Source of the DNA: Floccularia luteovirens
Lineage: Eukaryota > Basidiomycota > Agaricomycetes > Agaricales > Squamanitaceae
Length of the DNA stretch: 64,000 nt
Assembly: GCA_009739215.1 (NCBI GenBank)
Contig: VSJF01000004.1
Span: 1,736,001 to 1,800,000 of the forward strand
Direction of reading: 5' to 3'
Position 1 is the stretch's first letter; every line of letters starts with the position of its first letter. Of the stretch, positions 46,001 to 58,616 are shown in pieces. A model generated the notes under the pieces. The model saw only the letters and a program-made list of their open reading frames with translations. It did no database searches and was not told the DNA's origin. The position numbers and the translations under genes are program-made.

Positions 46001-49000
46001 GCGATTAGATCCTGGTGATGCGGTTCTGAAGGGACCTCAACGACTTGGAAAAGGCCTTTTAGAATCGTCTCTGGCCCTTCCTTTATTGATACAAGTTGCG
46101 CAACAACGCCAAGCTTGTGTTTACAAAGCTCCCAATGCTCATCTTAAGTCGTTAGCTGGGTTATATGATGCGGTAAGTAATTCAGATGGCTCCTCTTACG
46201 AACACCATTACTAATCATTTGTGCAGACACACGGTGTACTTTTACAATACTTAGAGCTCCTCACCACGCCTTCTGTTGTTTCGTCCAAAGATTACGCCAA
46301 CAAAGTTTTACCGTCTATTGCGGAGTTGGGTGAAACTTATGGTATCTGTGCTCCTATTTGCATGCAGATAATCAGGCCGGTACTACATGCTTCTCTTTTA
46401 GTACGTGTTCTATATAATTTCGGTTGAATATGTACAAATCAAACCCCCCTCCCTTCTCTCTCGTCTCATGACGATAGTCATCAGCCTTAGCTATGCAAGA
46501 ACAAGAGCGTATCGCCAATGAAGAGGCAGAAAAACGCCTGAAAGCTGCGTTAACAGCCAAACGCGAACCCGCGACGTCGGCATCACGCTTAGCTTCCCCG
46601 AGCGTCGGAAATCCCCCCACTCCTGATACCACAAGTGAAGCGAAGCCCCCTACTGAAGACAGTCCAAATACAGAAGATACTGTTATGGATGTGGATGCTG
46701 CACTCTTATCACAAGTTCCCGAGGTGAATATTCGCCAGCACTGTTTACGTTTGGTCCAACCCTCAATTATTTCATAGAACCCTTGGCATCCTGCTCTCTC
46801 TGCATTGTTCGACGATGTCAAGATGATTGCCCCTGGAAATGCTTATGACGTTATCGGGTGAGAATACAGATTTATTTTTGTCACTTTCAATAGTCTGACA
46901 TTGTTTAGTCCTGGTTTCTATTTAACGTTTTGGCAATTATCTACATACGACTTGTCCCCACCAGCAGCTAAGTACGACGAAGAAGGCGCTGCTCTGCGCA
47001 TCTTGAGCCGACAGGAAGATTCGAAGTATATAGCAGCTGATCGCTCTGCAGACCGCACCAAGAGGTTGACAGCATCAGCTCACCGAACTAGACGAGATCG
47101 CTATAATAGTTTTGTCAATACTCTTGCTCAGGAATTTAAAGAGCAGACCGTCTCTCGTGCATATACTATGAAACGGCTTGCGAAAGAGAGACAATACTGG
47201 TTTTCTCATGGTGTGCATCAATGTTACGTCTACAGTCATCAAGCCTGCTAACTTCTTTTGTAGTCCCTAAAGCTATGACGCTTGTTGGATCGCTTATCGA
47301 ACACTGCATACAGCCTCGTTGCCTCCTTTCGCCTATGGACGCAGACTTCTGTGCACAGTTCATTAAAATAATGCACACCCAAGGTACACCAGGCTTTCAT
47401 ACACTAATGTGTTACGACAAAGTAAATGAGTTAGCTCCATTAACGCATGTGGTTTCACTGACTTCAATAACAGCTTCTTGGGGAGCATGTCAAAGTCGTT
47501 TTGTTCTCATGTAGTGAGTATGAGGCACGTAATTATGGTATGTTATTTAATACTTGCTGCGTCTGTCTCAACCTGATATGGTTTCAGGTCGCTTTCTGCT
47601 TGGAATACTCCAGGACCTTTTGAAATGGCATTTAGACGAGTCCTTATACATATCCGAGAACCGAACTAAAATAGGAGGAAAAACTGTCTTCCATCCAGGC
47701 TTACAAAGAAGCTGGAGCTACAACAAGATAGTGAATTCAGAAAACCTACTCAAATGGCCAGCCTTCCAACAAATTTTAAGAAAGTGGCATAGGAAACTAC
47801 AAAAGGTCAGTCGAAAATGTATAATTCTTGAATTGATATGCTTAATCCCTTCAATCTGTAGTGCTTTATAGAATGCATTCAGACTGGAGAATTTATGCAC
47901 GTGTACAATGCGATTATAGTCCTCAAGGAGATCCTGCCAGTATTTCCTCTAGCATCAGTCATTGATACAGGAGCAGGACTTGACGCCGCAATGGATCGTT
48001 TCCTTCAATCTGAAGATCGTGGTGATCTGAAAATTCTGGGCCGAGCGTACGTATCCCATCCATTAACATATATATGTTCACAAACATTTCAAATTATAGA
48101 TATTCTGCCAGCTTGAAGAAACGAGAGTCTTTATGGGCGGTTCCAAAACCTCTTGCTAAAGTAAACAATACTCTTCTGATTTCCCTCAAATTTTTATCAT
48201 TACTAACCTACCTCACTACAGCCAAATGGCATTTCCTCTCCAAAACCGTCAATCACCAACACTTCTACAGGAGACAAAACACGAGCTTCTGCGTCTATCT
48301 CAAGCAATCAAAATCAAAATCCCTCCAGCAACGACCTACGTCGTAGTGCAACACAGTCTACTCAAGCATCTCTTCCCACCCCCTCTGCTCCCCGCGCACA
48401 ACTTTCGCAAAACACGCCCTCTTCCCTTCCTGATAAGTCAAATGGCGCATTGACCAATACAAAACTGGCAATGGATAGGTACTGTTTCGATCATTTTATT
48501 TTGTCACAATCTGACCTTGTACCAGTATCCCACGTCCGGAAGTAGTCAGACGGGTGAGGCCTGAAGCAAGAAATACAGATTCACCCAAACCTTCGGAATC
48601 TCTATTAGCCTTTAAAACGGATACACACCCCAGTTCCGAACGCAAAGAATCACCGTCGGGTGGTAACAATGAAGGCACGAGTAGTTGGAAAATGGACGCC
48701 CCAAATGGCCATCAGCCCTCTCGGTACAATAGTCCTGCTAGTCTAACAGATGGTACACGCTTCTATAACAAAGACTCACAACAAGGATCACAAACTGTGT
48801 CAAGTACAAGGGAGTCGAGTGATATTTCCAGAAACCATCGACCGTTAGACGACAAAGCTTCCCGTCTTGATACAACTCCTGTCATGCCACCACCTTCTGT
48901 ACCTAGCCAAACTGCTTCAGCCCAAGAACTTCGTGAAACGGCAAGGCAGACAATTGTCCGCCCCGAAAAAATTGAACATCGGAGCCAAAGTGGATCTGCA

Positions 49001-50473
49001 GCACCGTCTCCACGACATCGTTCTCCTTCTCCAATTAGCAAACCTGGAACCAGAAATCACAGCAACGATAGTCGAGCTAGTGGTGGCCGCTCCCGCTCAG
49101 ATCGTGCAGATGGAGGGTCAGATGAAAGACGTTCAGACAGGGACAACCGGCAAGATTCTCGGGAACACGGATCTACTCTTGGACGCCGCGACAGTCTAAC
49201 TCACAATCGCAGTGATAGAGCCAATCGGGATAGAGCGGCGGGTAGAGAAGGCGAAAAGGTCCGGGAGAACGACCGAGAAAGGGAGAGGGAACGGGAAAGA
49301 GGTCGTGATAGACATGGAGACAGAGACAGAGAAAAAGATCGTGATAGAGATAGGGAACGAGACCGGGATCGCGACAGAGAACGTGATAGGGACAGGGACC
49401 GCCACCGCCGCGATGATAAAGACCGCGACAGGGATGGTAGGAAAGATCGTGATGGGGCTAGCCGAAACCAAGCAAACACTACTGTATCGGCAGCACAGGA
49501 AGAACGGAGTGTACCTACTCAACCCGACCCGACGAGAAATAGGAACACAATACAGAACAGTGAAGATGGTCTTGGGAAAAGGAGAAGGCCTACTGATGAT
49601 GATGTAAGTTCAATCGTTGTGCTTGAAATTATGGGTTTTTTTATGACAATGCCCATTAGCCTGAACGTGGTTCCAAACGCAGTTCACGTAAGGACGGACA
49701 TAGAGAAGAAAGAAGCCGCAGGCCGCCTGAGAAGGAAGCTCATGACAGGAACCGCGATTCGGACAGACGAAGGAAAGAGAGGGATGGCACTGAAAACGAC
49801 ACTCGTAATGTGACCTCAGACAAGGTGCGCTTCTCCTTAGCATTTGACGAAATGGAAGAGAATTGAATATTGATTGAATGCAGACTGGAGATAAGGGCAG
49901 TTTGGATAATTCCTTACCTGCGAAGGTGCTACCGCCAAGTACACCATCTGCTCCTCGAGCTATGTCAACGACGGAAACATTTAGGGGCAAACCAGATTTA
50001 GGAACGGCCAAAGATCGACACCGCGATTCTAACGCTCCTCAGAAGAACGCCTCCTCTACACAGGGGGGTATTAATCAGACAAATCAAGAGTCTGGTTTGC
50101 GTAGTTCTGGCAGCCTCCTTTCCCGTATTAGTGAAAAGGACACCCTTAATTCTCAAGCTGCCACCAATTATCGTTCTGAGGTTTCAAGGCATGACGAAGA
50201 TCGCGATCATAACAGGAAAAGAACCGCTTCAGGTACCTTTCACTGTTACTTGTTGAATGGGATACATAATGACTCATTAACATGGCAGATCGTGATAATG
50301 AAACCACAAATGAGAGCACACAAGGACCTACGAATGAGCAAGCTTTACAACCTCCTAAACGACCTCGGGTTACTCGCCCCCGTTATAATTCTTCACAAAA
50401 TACGCATGCAATAGCTAGAAAACTATTGCCTATTGACCCCTCTGCTGGTGAGAAAAGCCGCAGACAGGACTGA
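43012..50473 (+). CDS. THO2: THO complex subunit 2 (THO2/THOC2)
   Basis: Largest subunit of the THO part of TREX, which couples transcription to mRNP assembly and export and prevents R-loops. MDVVNSVRRCLATWATGGES starts at 43012. The N-terminal region contains WSPEHIISVNDFVIFVRSV, and then the signature YKQNKFNLLREQSEGYSKL (43815-43870) with ALDIILDVLSVHL. The central THO2 domain has EEDLYPH-like FITLEDLYPH, LIRGNAVCTVEVW (through frame 44527-45759) and GMLFRRYSADLTPVLKYIV. The Tho2 C-terminal domain includes LSRQEDSKYIAADRSADRTK, RTRRDRYNSFVNTLAQEFKE, KAMTLVGSLIEHCIQPRCLL and RFLLGILQDLLKWHLDESLY. The tail (from about 48500) is a long disordered Ser/Arg/Asp-rich stretch with an RD/RE-repeat tract near 49250-49430, ending PSAGEKSRRQD. 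More than 15 introns; some splice junctions were not verified. Confidence 0.94.
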
Positions 50474-50631
50474 GATTGTAGCATAGTATCAATAATTGTG
50501 TATCGTGATTTATACTTGATTAGTAGCTGCAGGGCAAGTTAATCCGACATTCCACCAATCATAAGATATGATGTGATAAATTAAGATGGATCTTTCCACT
50601 TGGACTGCAGCTCTGTTGTCACCCAAAGGTA

Positions 50632-51717
50632 TCACCTCTTCATAAGTGTAAGGAACTCTTCCCGAGTTTTTTGTTGCGTACGGAAGCAACCAAGCATACA
50701 CGATGTCACAGTCATTGATCCCGGTTTCTGAACTCCTCGCATTGTCATACATAGGTGCCTGAACATGTACATTGATGTCAAATGATTGCGAATGCAAGAA
50801 AACACTAACGTAGCCTCCATCACAACAGCCACGCCACGAGGTCTAATCGCCTCCTGTACTGCGATCGCAATTTGCTTCGTGAGACGTTCTTGAACTTGCA
50901 GCCGACGACTAAATGTCTCTGCGATGCGAGCCAATTTTGAGAGACCAAGAACAAGTTTATTTGGAATATATGCTATAGCGATCTAAGTAAGAGGATATTA
51001 ATATTTACATTATAGAGATGTCCTCTTCACTTACTTTGCCTGTAAAAGGTACGAGATGATGTTCACATAAACTTGAAATATCAATGTCCCGAACAAGAAC
51101 CATTTCGTCATGATCTTCTGCGAACACCGCATCGTTTATGACATCTGTTATCAAATATAAACCACTCCGCTGATTATTAATTGCAAGAGGAAGTATCACC
51201 TGCTAGGCGCTCTTCGTATCCCCGCGTCATCCACATGATAGCTTGAGCATACCGCTCTGGCGTCCTTAGGAGGCCTTCGCGATCAGGATCTTCACCAATA
51301 CATTCCAAAATTGTGCGAACGGCTGATGCCATCTTCACCTCCCTTGCTCGTCGCTCTTCTGGTGTTGCATTTAAACGTGATATTGTGGACTTTGCTGTTC
51401 GCCCATGATTAAATTACAGTCAACGCAATGGCTCACAAAATTAATAACTACAAACCTGGCCATCCGAGACCGTTCGGATCAGGGACTAATTCATGAGAGA
51501 GCTGTGATAAATTTGGCACATCAGGCAGTTGTGTAAGTGCCAAAGGTGTTGACACTCCTGACTTGCGAAAGCCATAACCATCTCGGGAGCGAGGTGATCG
51601 TGCGGATTTCTCCAAGTCATGATCTGGATTACTTTGTTGCTCTTGGAGAACGTGGAGACGCTGAAGGCTGTCTGAAAGTAAAGCTACATGGGAAGTGGAG
51701 TCAAGGGGACTAGCCAT
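50632..51717 (-). CDS. FOL2: GTP cyclohydrolase I
   Basis: Converts GTP to 7,8-dihydroneopterin triphosphate, the first step toward folate and tetrahydrobiopterin. [20 protein letters not shown] (51717) begins a variable, disordered N-terminus. After an intron come [40 protein letters not shown] and [19 protein letters not shown]. Catalytic/zinc motifs are all present: [33 protein letters not shown] (Cys and His ligands), [32 protein letters not shown] and, after a 51-nt intron, [14 protein letters not shown] with [12 protein letters not shown] (second zinc Cys). The end [12 protein letters not shown] and TGA at 50632 are typical. Four introns. The minus-strand gene ends close to the THO2 stop (convergent). 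Confidence 0.95.
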
Positions 51718-52115
51718 TGCAGCAGATGGCCAAAAAGAGAATTAAAATAAATAAAATATTTTAGCAAAGAAACTTAGCTCCGTGACTGTGACATAGTTAC
51801 GGAGTGTTACATTAATGAGGCTGGGTACAAGTGGCTGTGCCTGACGTCGGGTTTTCGGAAGCGCAGCCTAAAAAGGCTATTTGAAGGGAGAGACAAGCTG
51901 GGATTACTTAAATGCTGCAGCTCCCCGCCAACAATCAGCCGTATCCTCTGGGTCGCTTCTACCAAATGCGCTCACCTGTACAGCCTGAGTCCAACGGCCA
52001 TTTCCCGGTCTGCTGAACACCGCAATTTGACGGCTATGGAATTCTTCCGGCTCGCATATATCAACCTCTTTTCAGCTCCAGTAATGTCAACATAGTCGGC
52101 CAACTTTTTGCCTCT
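51718..52115. other. Divergent spacer between GTP cyclohydrolase I and ABC transporter
   Basis: 400 bases with no coding evidence. A short inverted pair GTAACTATGTC/GACATAGTTAC-like sequence around 51787-51803 was noted but is too short to interpret. Confidence 0.35.
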
Positions 52116-54808
52116 ATGACCTGCACCCCCATTAGCCCTCCATGTTCTCCAGATATACACAAACCTCGTTCTCAAATGCGTCACAGGTCGTTATCCTCTC
52201 GTCTGTCATACAATGGCGATGCACGCACGCAGCGTCTCCCATCGTTCTCCTCCAAATCAAAAAAGTTGGCAGCTACGACAACTGTCTATGACGCCTGGCT
52301 ATCTTCGAGGCAAGTCCCTGGACATCACGGAACTCGTCTCATCCCAGGAGCCCTGCGACCCCTCAATCTTGAGAATGCTAAAGTAGCTTTTGCCGTTACA
52401 CAACTATGCCTTTTCGATTTTGTGAGCTCTCTATTGTTCCCATCTTTACCTCCTCTAATGCTATGTGGACCTAGCTCAAAGCACTCTGGTCTCTCAATCC
52501 CTTGCGGACCACGCTCATGATGACCCTGAACATCACTCGCAGCCTTTTTCCAGCATTTCGAGGTTATTCTCAGGTTTGTGCACACGGGTAGCATTTGTTG
52601 ATTGAGTTCCTGAAAATTTTCATAGGCACTTATTGTTGATGAGGTTCCTGATCTGACTTCAATTTGAAGACCGTTTTTACTGACTTTGAGTGGTGTAACA
52701 GCTACAACTACTGATTGCATCAGGGAGTTTCACCTGGTCGCGCCTTCTGTGGCTATTATCCTCTGAAATCATGCGAAGAGTCGTTGAAGGTCTTCTCGAC
52801 TCCCTTGCGTAAGCTGCACTCATATGATATGTCTAACATGGTCGATCTAAACGCAAGTATTAGTTCGTCGAATGAAAAAATCGTTCAAGGATCTGCTCGA
52901 TTCTTCATCGAGTATAAACAGATGGAACACCGCGTTAAACTCGATGTTCCTACACTCAAAGATCCACTCGTGCGAGATTTATTGCAAGAATCGGATCTCT
53001 TCGCCCGTTCGTTCAACGGCGGAGGTTTCGGAACCCTGTCACCTTTAGATTTTGCTCACATACTGTCCCTCTTGACCGAAATTGCTTCGCATGTTTATCT
53101 CGTGATCTCCCTGACTCGTGGTGCCCTCCACCTAGGGATTCTGATACTTTCGGTGTTCTCTGTCATGTTGCCGATGATGGTTTCATGGTTCATTCGTTCT
53201 CCAACTTCGTTTGAAAGTGCCAGCAGCGCACGAGAGGCACGTGCATCGGATCGCTTGGAAAGAATGCGTAATCTAGCCTATAGCGATACATACCGTTCAG
53301 AAATCGCACTTTTTGGTCTCGGGGACTGGGTCTTGAAGTCGTGGTCAAATGCGAAGAAAGTCCTTCTAGTAGCTGAGCAACCGGCCTATGATCGAGATCA
53401 CTCGATATTCTCGAAATTCAACCTGACGGAACTAGTGTCCGCATTGCAAAATGTTAGTCATTCGATTATTACCCATATTTCATACTAAATCCGGTGTATC
53501 ACCAGATACCTTTGCTTCTACTGCTGCAGAACTCAGCCACCTCATTAGGGTCATTGACTGTCTACCGCACCTCCATCCAATGCATGCTATATGCATCACT
53601 GAACTTGGTGACTACTGTGAAGATGGCTTTTCAGAGTATCTTCTTGATGTCCGCTTTCTGCGCAAGTATCAAGTTGAAACCGCGCTTGAACCCCAAAACA
53701 GAGGACAGGGTCAAATACACTTCCATGTCTGGTGGAGCAAGCATACAGCTCAGGTAAGGACCCTGTTTGGGCCTCTATGCGAGATGTGCACTAACATAGG
53801 GACAGCGGTCTATCTTATACCTATCCCGGAAGTCCCGAACCCGCTTTGAGGAACATCAGTCTCAACATCGACTCTGGAGAAACCCTAGCGATAGTGGGTT
53901 ACAATGGCTCAGGTATTTTACCACCACCGATGATGCTTTGTCACCTTAATGTTATGAATGTAGGTAAATCTACGCTTGCGAAGGTCTTGCTCCGAATCAC
54001 CGATTTCGAAGGAGGTAGCTTCTTTTTGAATGGGGTGGACATCCGTAAGGTGAACCCAGATGAATACCACAGACATGTCAGCGCCGTATTTCAAGGTTTC
54101 TCCAAATTCAATACAACTGTCAAAGAGAACGTTGGTATCGGGAACATCGAACAAGTCGGATACCGACCTGCCATAGAGGCTGCTATACACTTGGCTGAAG
54201 CTGACAACTTGGTGGAATCTTTACCTCATGGCCTCAAAACGCAACTTGAATCCCCAGGATTTGAAACAATCTCTTACCCCGGAAGCGTAAACTTGTCACC
54301 ACAACGTCATGGACTGTCAGGTGGCGAGGTGTGTGATCTAATATTCCCTTTTTTTGCTATCCACTTAAGTAAGTTGCAGTGGCAACGAATCGCAATTGCT
54401 CGGGCATTCATGCGAGCGAGAGATCCAGAAATCGATTTACTTGTGTTCGATGAGCCTGTAAGTAATTTAGATACAGATCATGAGAATATGCTCAACGACA
54501 GGATAGACCTCGTCGTTAGACGCCCACGCCCAGAACCAAATCTTCTCAACTATTGAGAAGTTATCCAGATCATCATCTGGAGAAAGGACGAAGACCGTTA
54601 TATTCATTACGCACCGACTTTCCACGGCTCGACGAGCAGATAAAATCGCAATGATGGAAAACGGGGTACGTATAGTTCGTTGTGCACATAATTTTGTCAT
54701 ATTCCTTATTTTTTTTTTGTCGTGTAGAAAATAACAGAATTCGGCACACATCAAGAATTACTTGAGCAGGATAAGGCTTATGCTGCGTTATATCGAGCAT
54801 CCGTGTAG
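52116..54808 (+). CDS. ABC half transporter (TMD-NBD)
   Basis: Membrane ATPase with one transmembrane domain and one C-terminal nucleotide-binding domain. The N-terminus (start MTCTPISPPCSPDIHKPRSQ, 52116) is Ser/Arg-rich. The TMD includes LWSLNPLRTTLMMTLNITRS, MRRVVEGLLDSLA, QMEHRVKLDVPTLKDPLVRD and LLTEIASHVYLVISLTRGAL. NBD motifs: VGYNGSG|KSTLAKVLL (Walker A, interrupted by an intron at about 53912-53964), VSAVFQGFSKFNTTVKENV (Q-loop), LSGGE|WQRIAIARA (signature, also at an intron), LLVFDEP|TSSLDA (Walker B and D-loop, intron 54460-54508), ITHRLST (H-loop). Ends ALYRASV. One problem: between LIVDE (about 52628) and SFTWSRLLWLLSSE (about 52735) no canonical intron restores frame, so either an unusual splice or a frameshift exists there. 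Substrate is unknown. Confidence 0.84.
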
Positions 54809-54913
54809 ATTTGGTGTATTACATGATAACGGAGAGGATATTTTAGACTAATTCAAAGTAATGTACATTGCAGTTCAAACCATGTGTAACACAAATAGCT
54901 TTCTATACATAAT

Positions 54914-57900
54914 TCAAGGCCCTGCTCGAAGTATAAAAGTAACAATTCCGCCCCTAACGAATGCATCAACCGCATAAGAATTGCTATCTGTGGATGTCAT
55001 CACTTCTACGAAGTCATCGGGTGCTCCATGCACGCCCACAAGGAGACCGGTGTTTTTTATACCGCGAATGAGCGATGGAACATTTACCTGCAGTTATTTA
55101 GTTCTTAATAAGCCCATTTGGTGGTCAAGTTGAAACGCACCAGCAGTTCCGCATCAACAAGTATTCCAAGCAAGTTATTCAGCTTGGCAAACTCCACGGC
55201 AGAGTTAATACTCAATGCTCGAATATCGTCGCAACCAGATCCCAAAGCTGTGCGGCTTGGCAAGCAAGAATCACTATTCCCACAATGTACCGCAAAGAAC
55301 ACAGGATCTATTGTGAACAAAATGGTTACTGCAGCGTTACAAATTAATAAACTGGGCGTGACGCACAATTTGGTTGTTTCCAGTTGAGGGCCGAACAGAC
55401 GTCAGGGGAGAATGATGAAAAGACAATTTTTCTACGGAGCGGAGATACGTTGTAAATTGTTTGCAGAACCGAATCAACGAAACTGTTAAGGTTCAAGTAG
55501 CGCCCAAATGGTAATTGCACTTTTCCAAGACGGGATGGGTACGCCAATTCTAAACATAGGTTTACGTCCAATGGCAAAATCTGTTTTTTTTTTTTCATTT
55601 CCCATTTAAGTCTTTCGCGTTTAACTAATATAATGGCATGAACAGATACCTTCAAGAGTTTCTCAAGAGATAGCATCGTGGTTGAAATAAATCCAGGGAG
55701 TTTATCGGGATCAGGCATAGAGCTTGTGAGATTTCTTCGTAGCTGATCGGACAGGGCTTCAAACTGTGCGAGAGTCACATCGGCGACCCCAAGGTCAAAT
55801 GTGGTGTCCGGAAGTAGCCAGTCAGCAAATACTACTGGTTGAAAATCTCGAGTAACTTGGACAACAACATATATGTGCCGCCCTTGTAGGGAGGATATTG
55901 TTGATGCTTGGCCGCCAGCATTACTAATATAATGGGTAGAGGGCGAGGCTTGTGCAGAACCAGAATTGGGACCCTGCTGATACTTGGGAGAAAAGGACAA
56001 TTGGGCAAGGGGTGTAGTTACAGCAGTTGATTTCCAGTACGTCTCGAAAGCGCCACCGCTTTCAAGTGTTATACCTTGAAATGATGTGATTATATTCAGT
56101 TCAAAGTCAACCTGATGAATTATCACATAAGTGATATATGAACCAGAAAGTTGACGCCGTACCTCGCCAATGACATGTAACCTGTTGTCAAGGATAGGTA
56201 GCGTAAACTGCTGACTTCCCTCAACTGCAGAAAATAAGGATGGAAAAGCTACAGCGCGCCCAATAGTTTTGGTACCAAAACTAGGATAAACGGAAAATTC
56301 CAAAGTCAATCTGTCAAGTGAAGGTATTTGGAACGCGAAAATTCCGTTTTCGTCCTTTTGCGGTAGGGATATGCAATAAGGTGCAGGATTGATGTGAGAG
56401 CTTGTTGTCATCACAAGTTTCAAAGGTGTAGATGCAAGGAGATACTCATCCTTGAAGCCAGGGTTGATAAGACGATGGTGAAGGCGCACCCCAGGTTGTG
56501 TCGTAAACCCACGAGCTGAGCGACCAATAGAAATTTGGATCAAATGACTTTTGTTCAGGTAGTTATGACCATAGACCCTATGAGGCATTATTGGTGGCGG
56601 AAGCGACAAGGAAGGAATCAGGTCAATTTCTGATTCTCCAGCAGTATTCGTATCGGACATCGGTGATATCTCTCGAGTATTCATTAAATTAGCTGTCAGA
56701 GGGGCGTTCTTCATGGCTTCCAAAAGTATTGACAGGCAATGTCGATGTCCGAACCAAGCCGCATAGTGAGCGGCGAAATGTCCGAGTTCGTCCCTAAATT
56801 GCACTCTGCTACCAGCGCTCAGAAGAACTTCAATACACTCGGCTCGTCCATAGCGAGCTGCGTGGAATAAAGGCGTCCATTCATTATATTTATCTGGGGT
56901 ATCCCACCCTTCGAGATGGAGTAACACTTTGCAAACCTCAACGTGTCCTTCCCTAGCCGCGAGGTGCATGGGATATTCTCCACTGCTGTTTGACACACAC
57001 TTTGCTCCTTTCTGGAGAAGCAATAAGACTATATCAACATGGCCAGACTGGCAAGCAAGCGATAGCGGGATGAGGTCCCTAGATGGCGTCGAAGGTAACA
57101 CGGAAACATTGCCTTGCTCAAGGAGGACACGAACACAGTCTACGTTCCCTTCCAGAGTAGCATACACCAATGGGCTATAGCTGTCTCGGTCTAGTGTATC
57201 TGTAGGGACACCGGCTTCCACGAGTTGTTTGCATACACCTTTATGCCCGTTCATGCATCCATAGTGTAGGGCAGTACGGCCATATACATCACATCTGTCA
57301 GCAGCGACGCCGTTCTTTATACATAGATCTACCAATCGCTCGGATCCCGCAATAGCAGCTTCATGGAGGCAAGTCCTTCCATTGATGTCATCCACAAAAT
57401 GATAATCAAATGGAGAAGAAAGCAATGAGAGTATCAAGTCCGAGAGATCTGGTGGCGCCTCAATGATAACATTCCAAAGAATGCGCGTGACATTGGTTTT
57501 TCCTCCCTTCTGCTGAGCTAAAATGTCGGAGTAATTTACGCAATCGATGATGGCATGGGTATCCGATGTGGTTATAGCCTTGTGAAAGCTATTTTCGAGA
57601 TCACGAAATAGACTAGAAGATGCCACGCGTTCAGTCATTATTTGTTGTGTAACTATATCGTTTGCAGCAGGGCCTTCGAACTTGAGTCCAGAAGATAAAT
57701 CGGTGATATTTAACAAGCAAGCAGCAACGGTGTCAGACAGTTCTGATATAAGCTGTAGGAACACAGAATTTAGAAGTTGTTAGGAGTCGTAAAAATAGCA
57801 CAGACCTGTCTGTTAAATACTGGCTGAACGTCCACCTGGCGTGCAAGATACAGTTCTTTTGTTGTCGACGTAGAGCGTTTATCGTATTTCTTCAAAATTT

Positions 57901-58616
57901 TCCTAAAACCAGTAGCATTCACCTCGACGAATTGCTGTGTATAGCATACAGCTTGTTCCCAGTCAATTTCACAGACAATTTTTGTTCAATGATTACCTGA
58001 AGTTTGCCTAAATCTCGTTCCAGCAGTCTAAATCCTTCCTCGACAGCACTCCATTCCACGTGAGTCTGTGTAGTGCCTTCACTAGGGTCGGGAAGGCCAC
58101 GTAAAACCGCTGCCCTGCGCTTTGATAACAATGTCTCCATCCTCAATGTGAGTTCCGCTTCCTTCTGCAGGTAAAATCCGTTGATCTGATGTGTTGATCT
58201 TTACGAGACGTTCCTTGGATAATGGGGATGGCGACGTACTTTTTCGAGCTCCCGTTCAAGTCTGAAGAAAAAATACGCTTTATGGGCCTGAAAGTTGGGG
58301 CCTCGACTATCATCTTGGCCGGAAGCAGAGAAGATTGGTGGCTGCCCTGGACTTTCCTCAAGGATGACTGAGGAACCATGAGGTTCACGAGAACCGGACA
58401 CCTCAGGGGGAGGGAATCCAAATGAGGAAGCCGCGGCTTCAGATACGGGTCGGTTAGCCACAAGGGATGAAATGATTTTCTTCAAGGTCTTATAATCGAG
58501 ATAATACGACGACCATCCTGGAATCTGCTGAGCCTGGATGTACTTGCCAAACTACAGGAAAGTACTTAGTTGTCAGGGTAATAATTGGAGACGTAGATAG
58601 ATGCAGGTACCTTCAT
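54914..58616 (-). CDS. PHO81: PHO81-like SPX-ankyrin-GDPD protein (phosphate-pathway CDK inhibitor)
   Basis: In yeast Pho81 senses inositol pyrophosphates through SPX and inhibits the Pho80-Pho85 kinase when phosphate is low. Exon 1 is only MK (ATG 58616); an intron joins FGKYIQAQQIPGWSSYYLDY, a classical SPX start, with KTLKKIISSLVANRPVSEAA. The SPX domain continues over further exons (FFFRLERELEKI, FYLQKEAELTLRMETLLSKR, VNATGFRKILKKYDKRS). The long exon 57764-55344 carries about seven ankyrin repeats (NGRTCLHEAAIAGSERLVD, YGRTALHYGCMNGHKGV, SYSPLVYATLEGNVDCVR, EYPMHLAAREGHVEVCKVL, EWTPLFHAARYGRAECIEV). A GDPD-like domain follows: LGKVQLPFGRYLNLNSFVD, FSSFSPDVCSALNWKQPN, and a tail with AVEFAKLNNLLGILV and GLLVGVHGAPDDF. 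The catalytic His/Glu residues of true GDPDs are not evident, as in Pho81. Ends at TGA 54914. Confidence 0.9.

Noticed and set aside
49196..49522. Antisense and alternate-frame reading frames over the THO2 repeat tract
   Set aside because: They are by-products of the purine-rich RD/RE repeat and show only low-complexity Ser/Leu/Arg strings.
53494..53757. Separate reading frame starting MYHQIPLLLLLQNSATSLGS as an independent gene
   Set aside because: It continues the ABC transporter membrane domain (TVYRTSIQCMLYASLNLVTT, then VKMAFQSIFLMSAFCASIK) across an intron.
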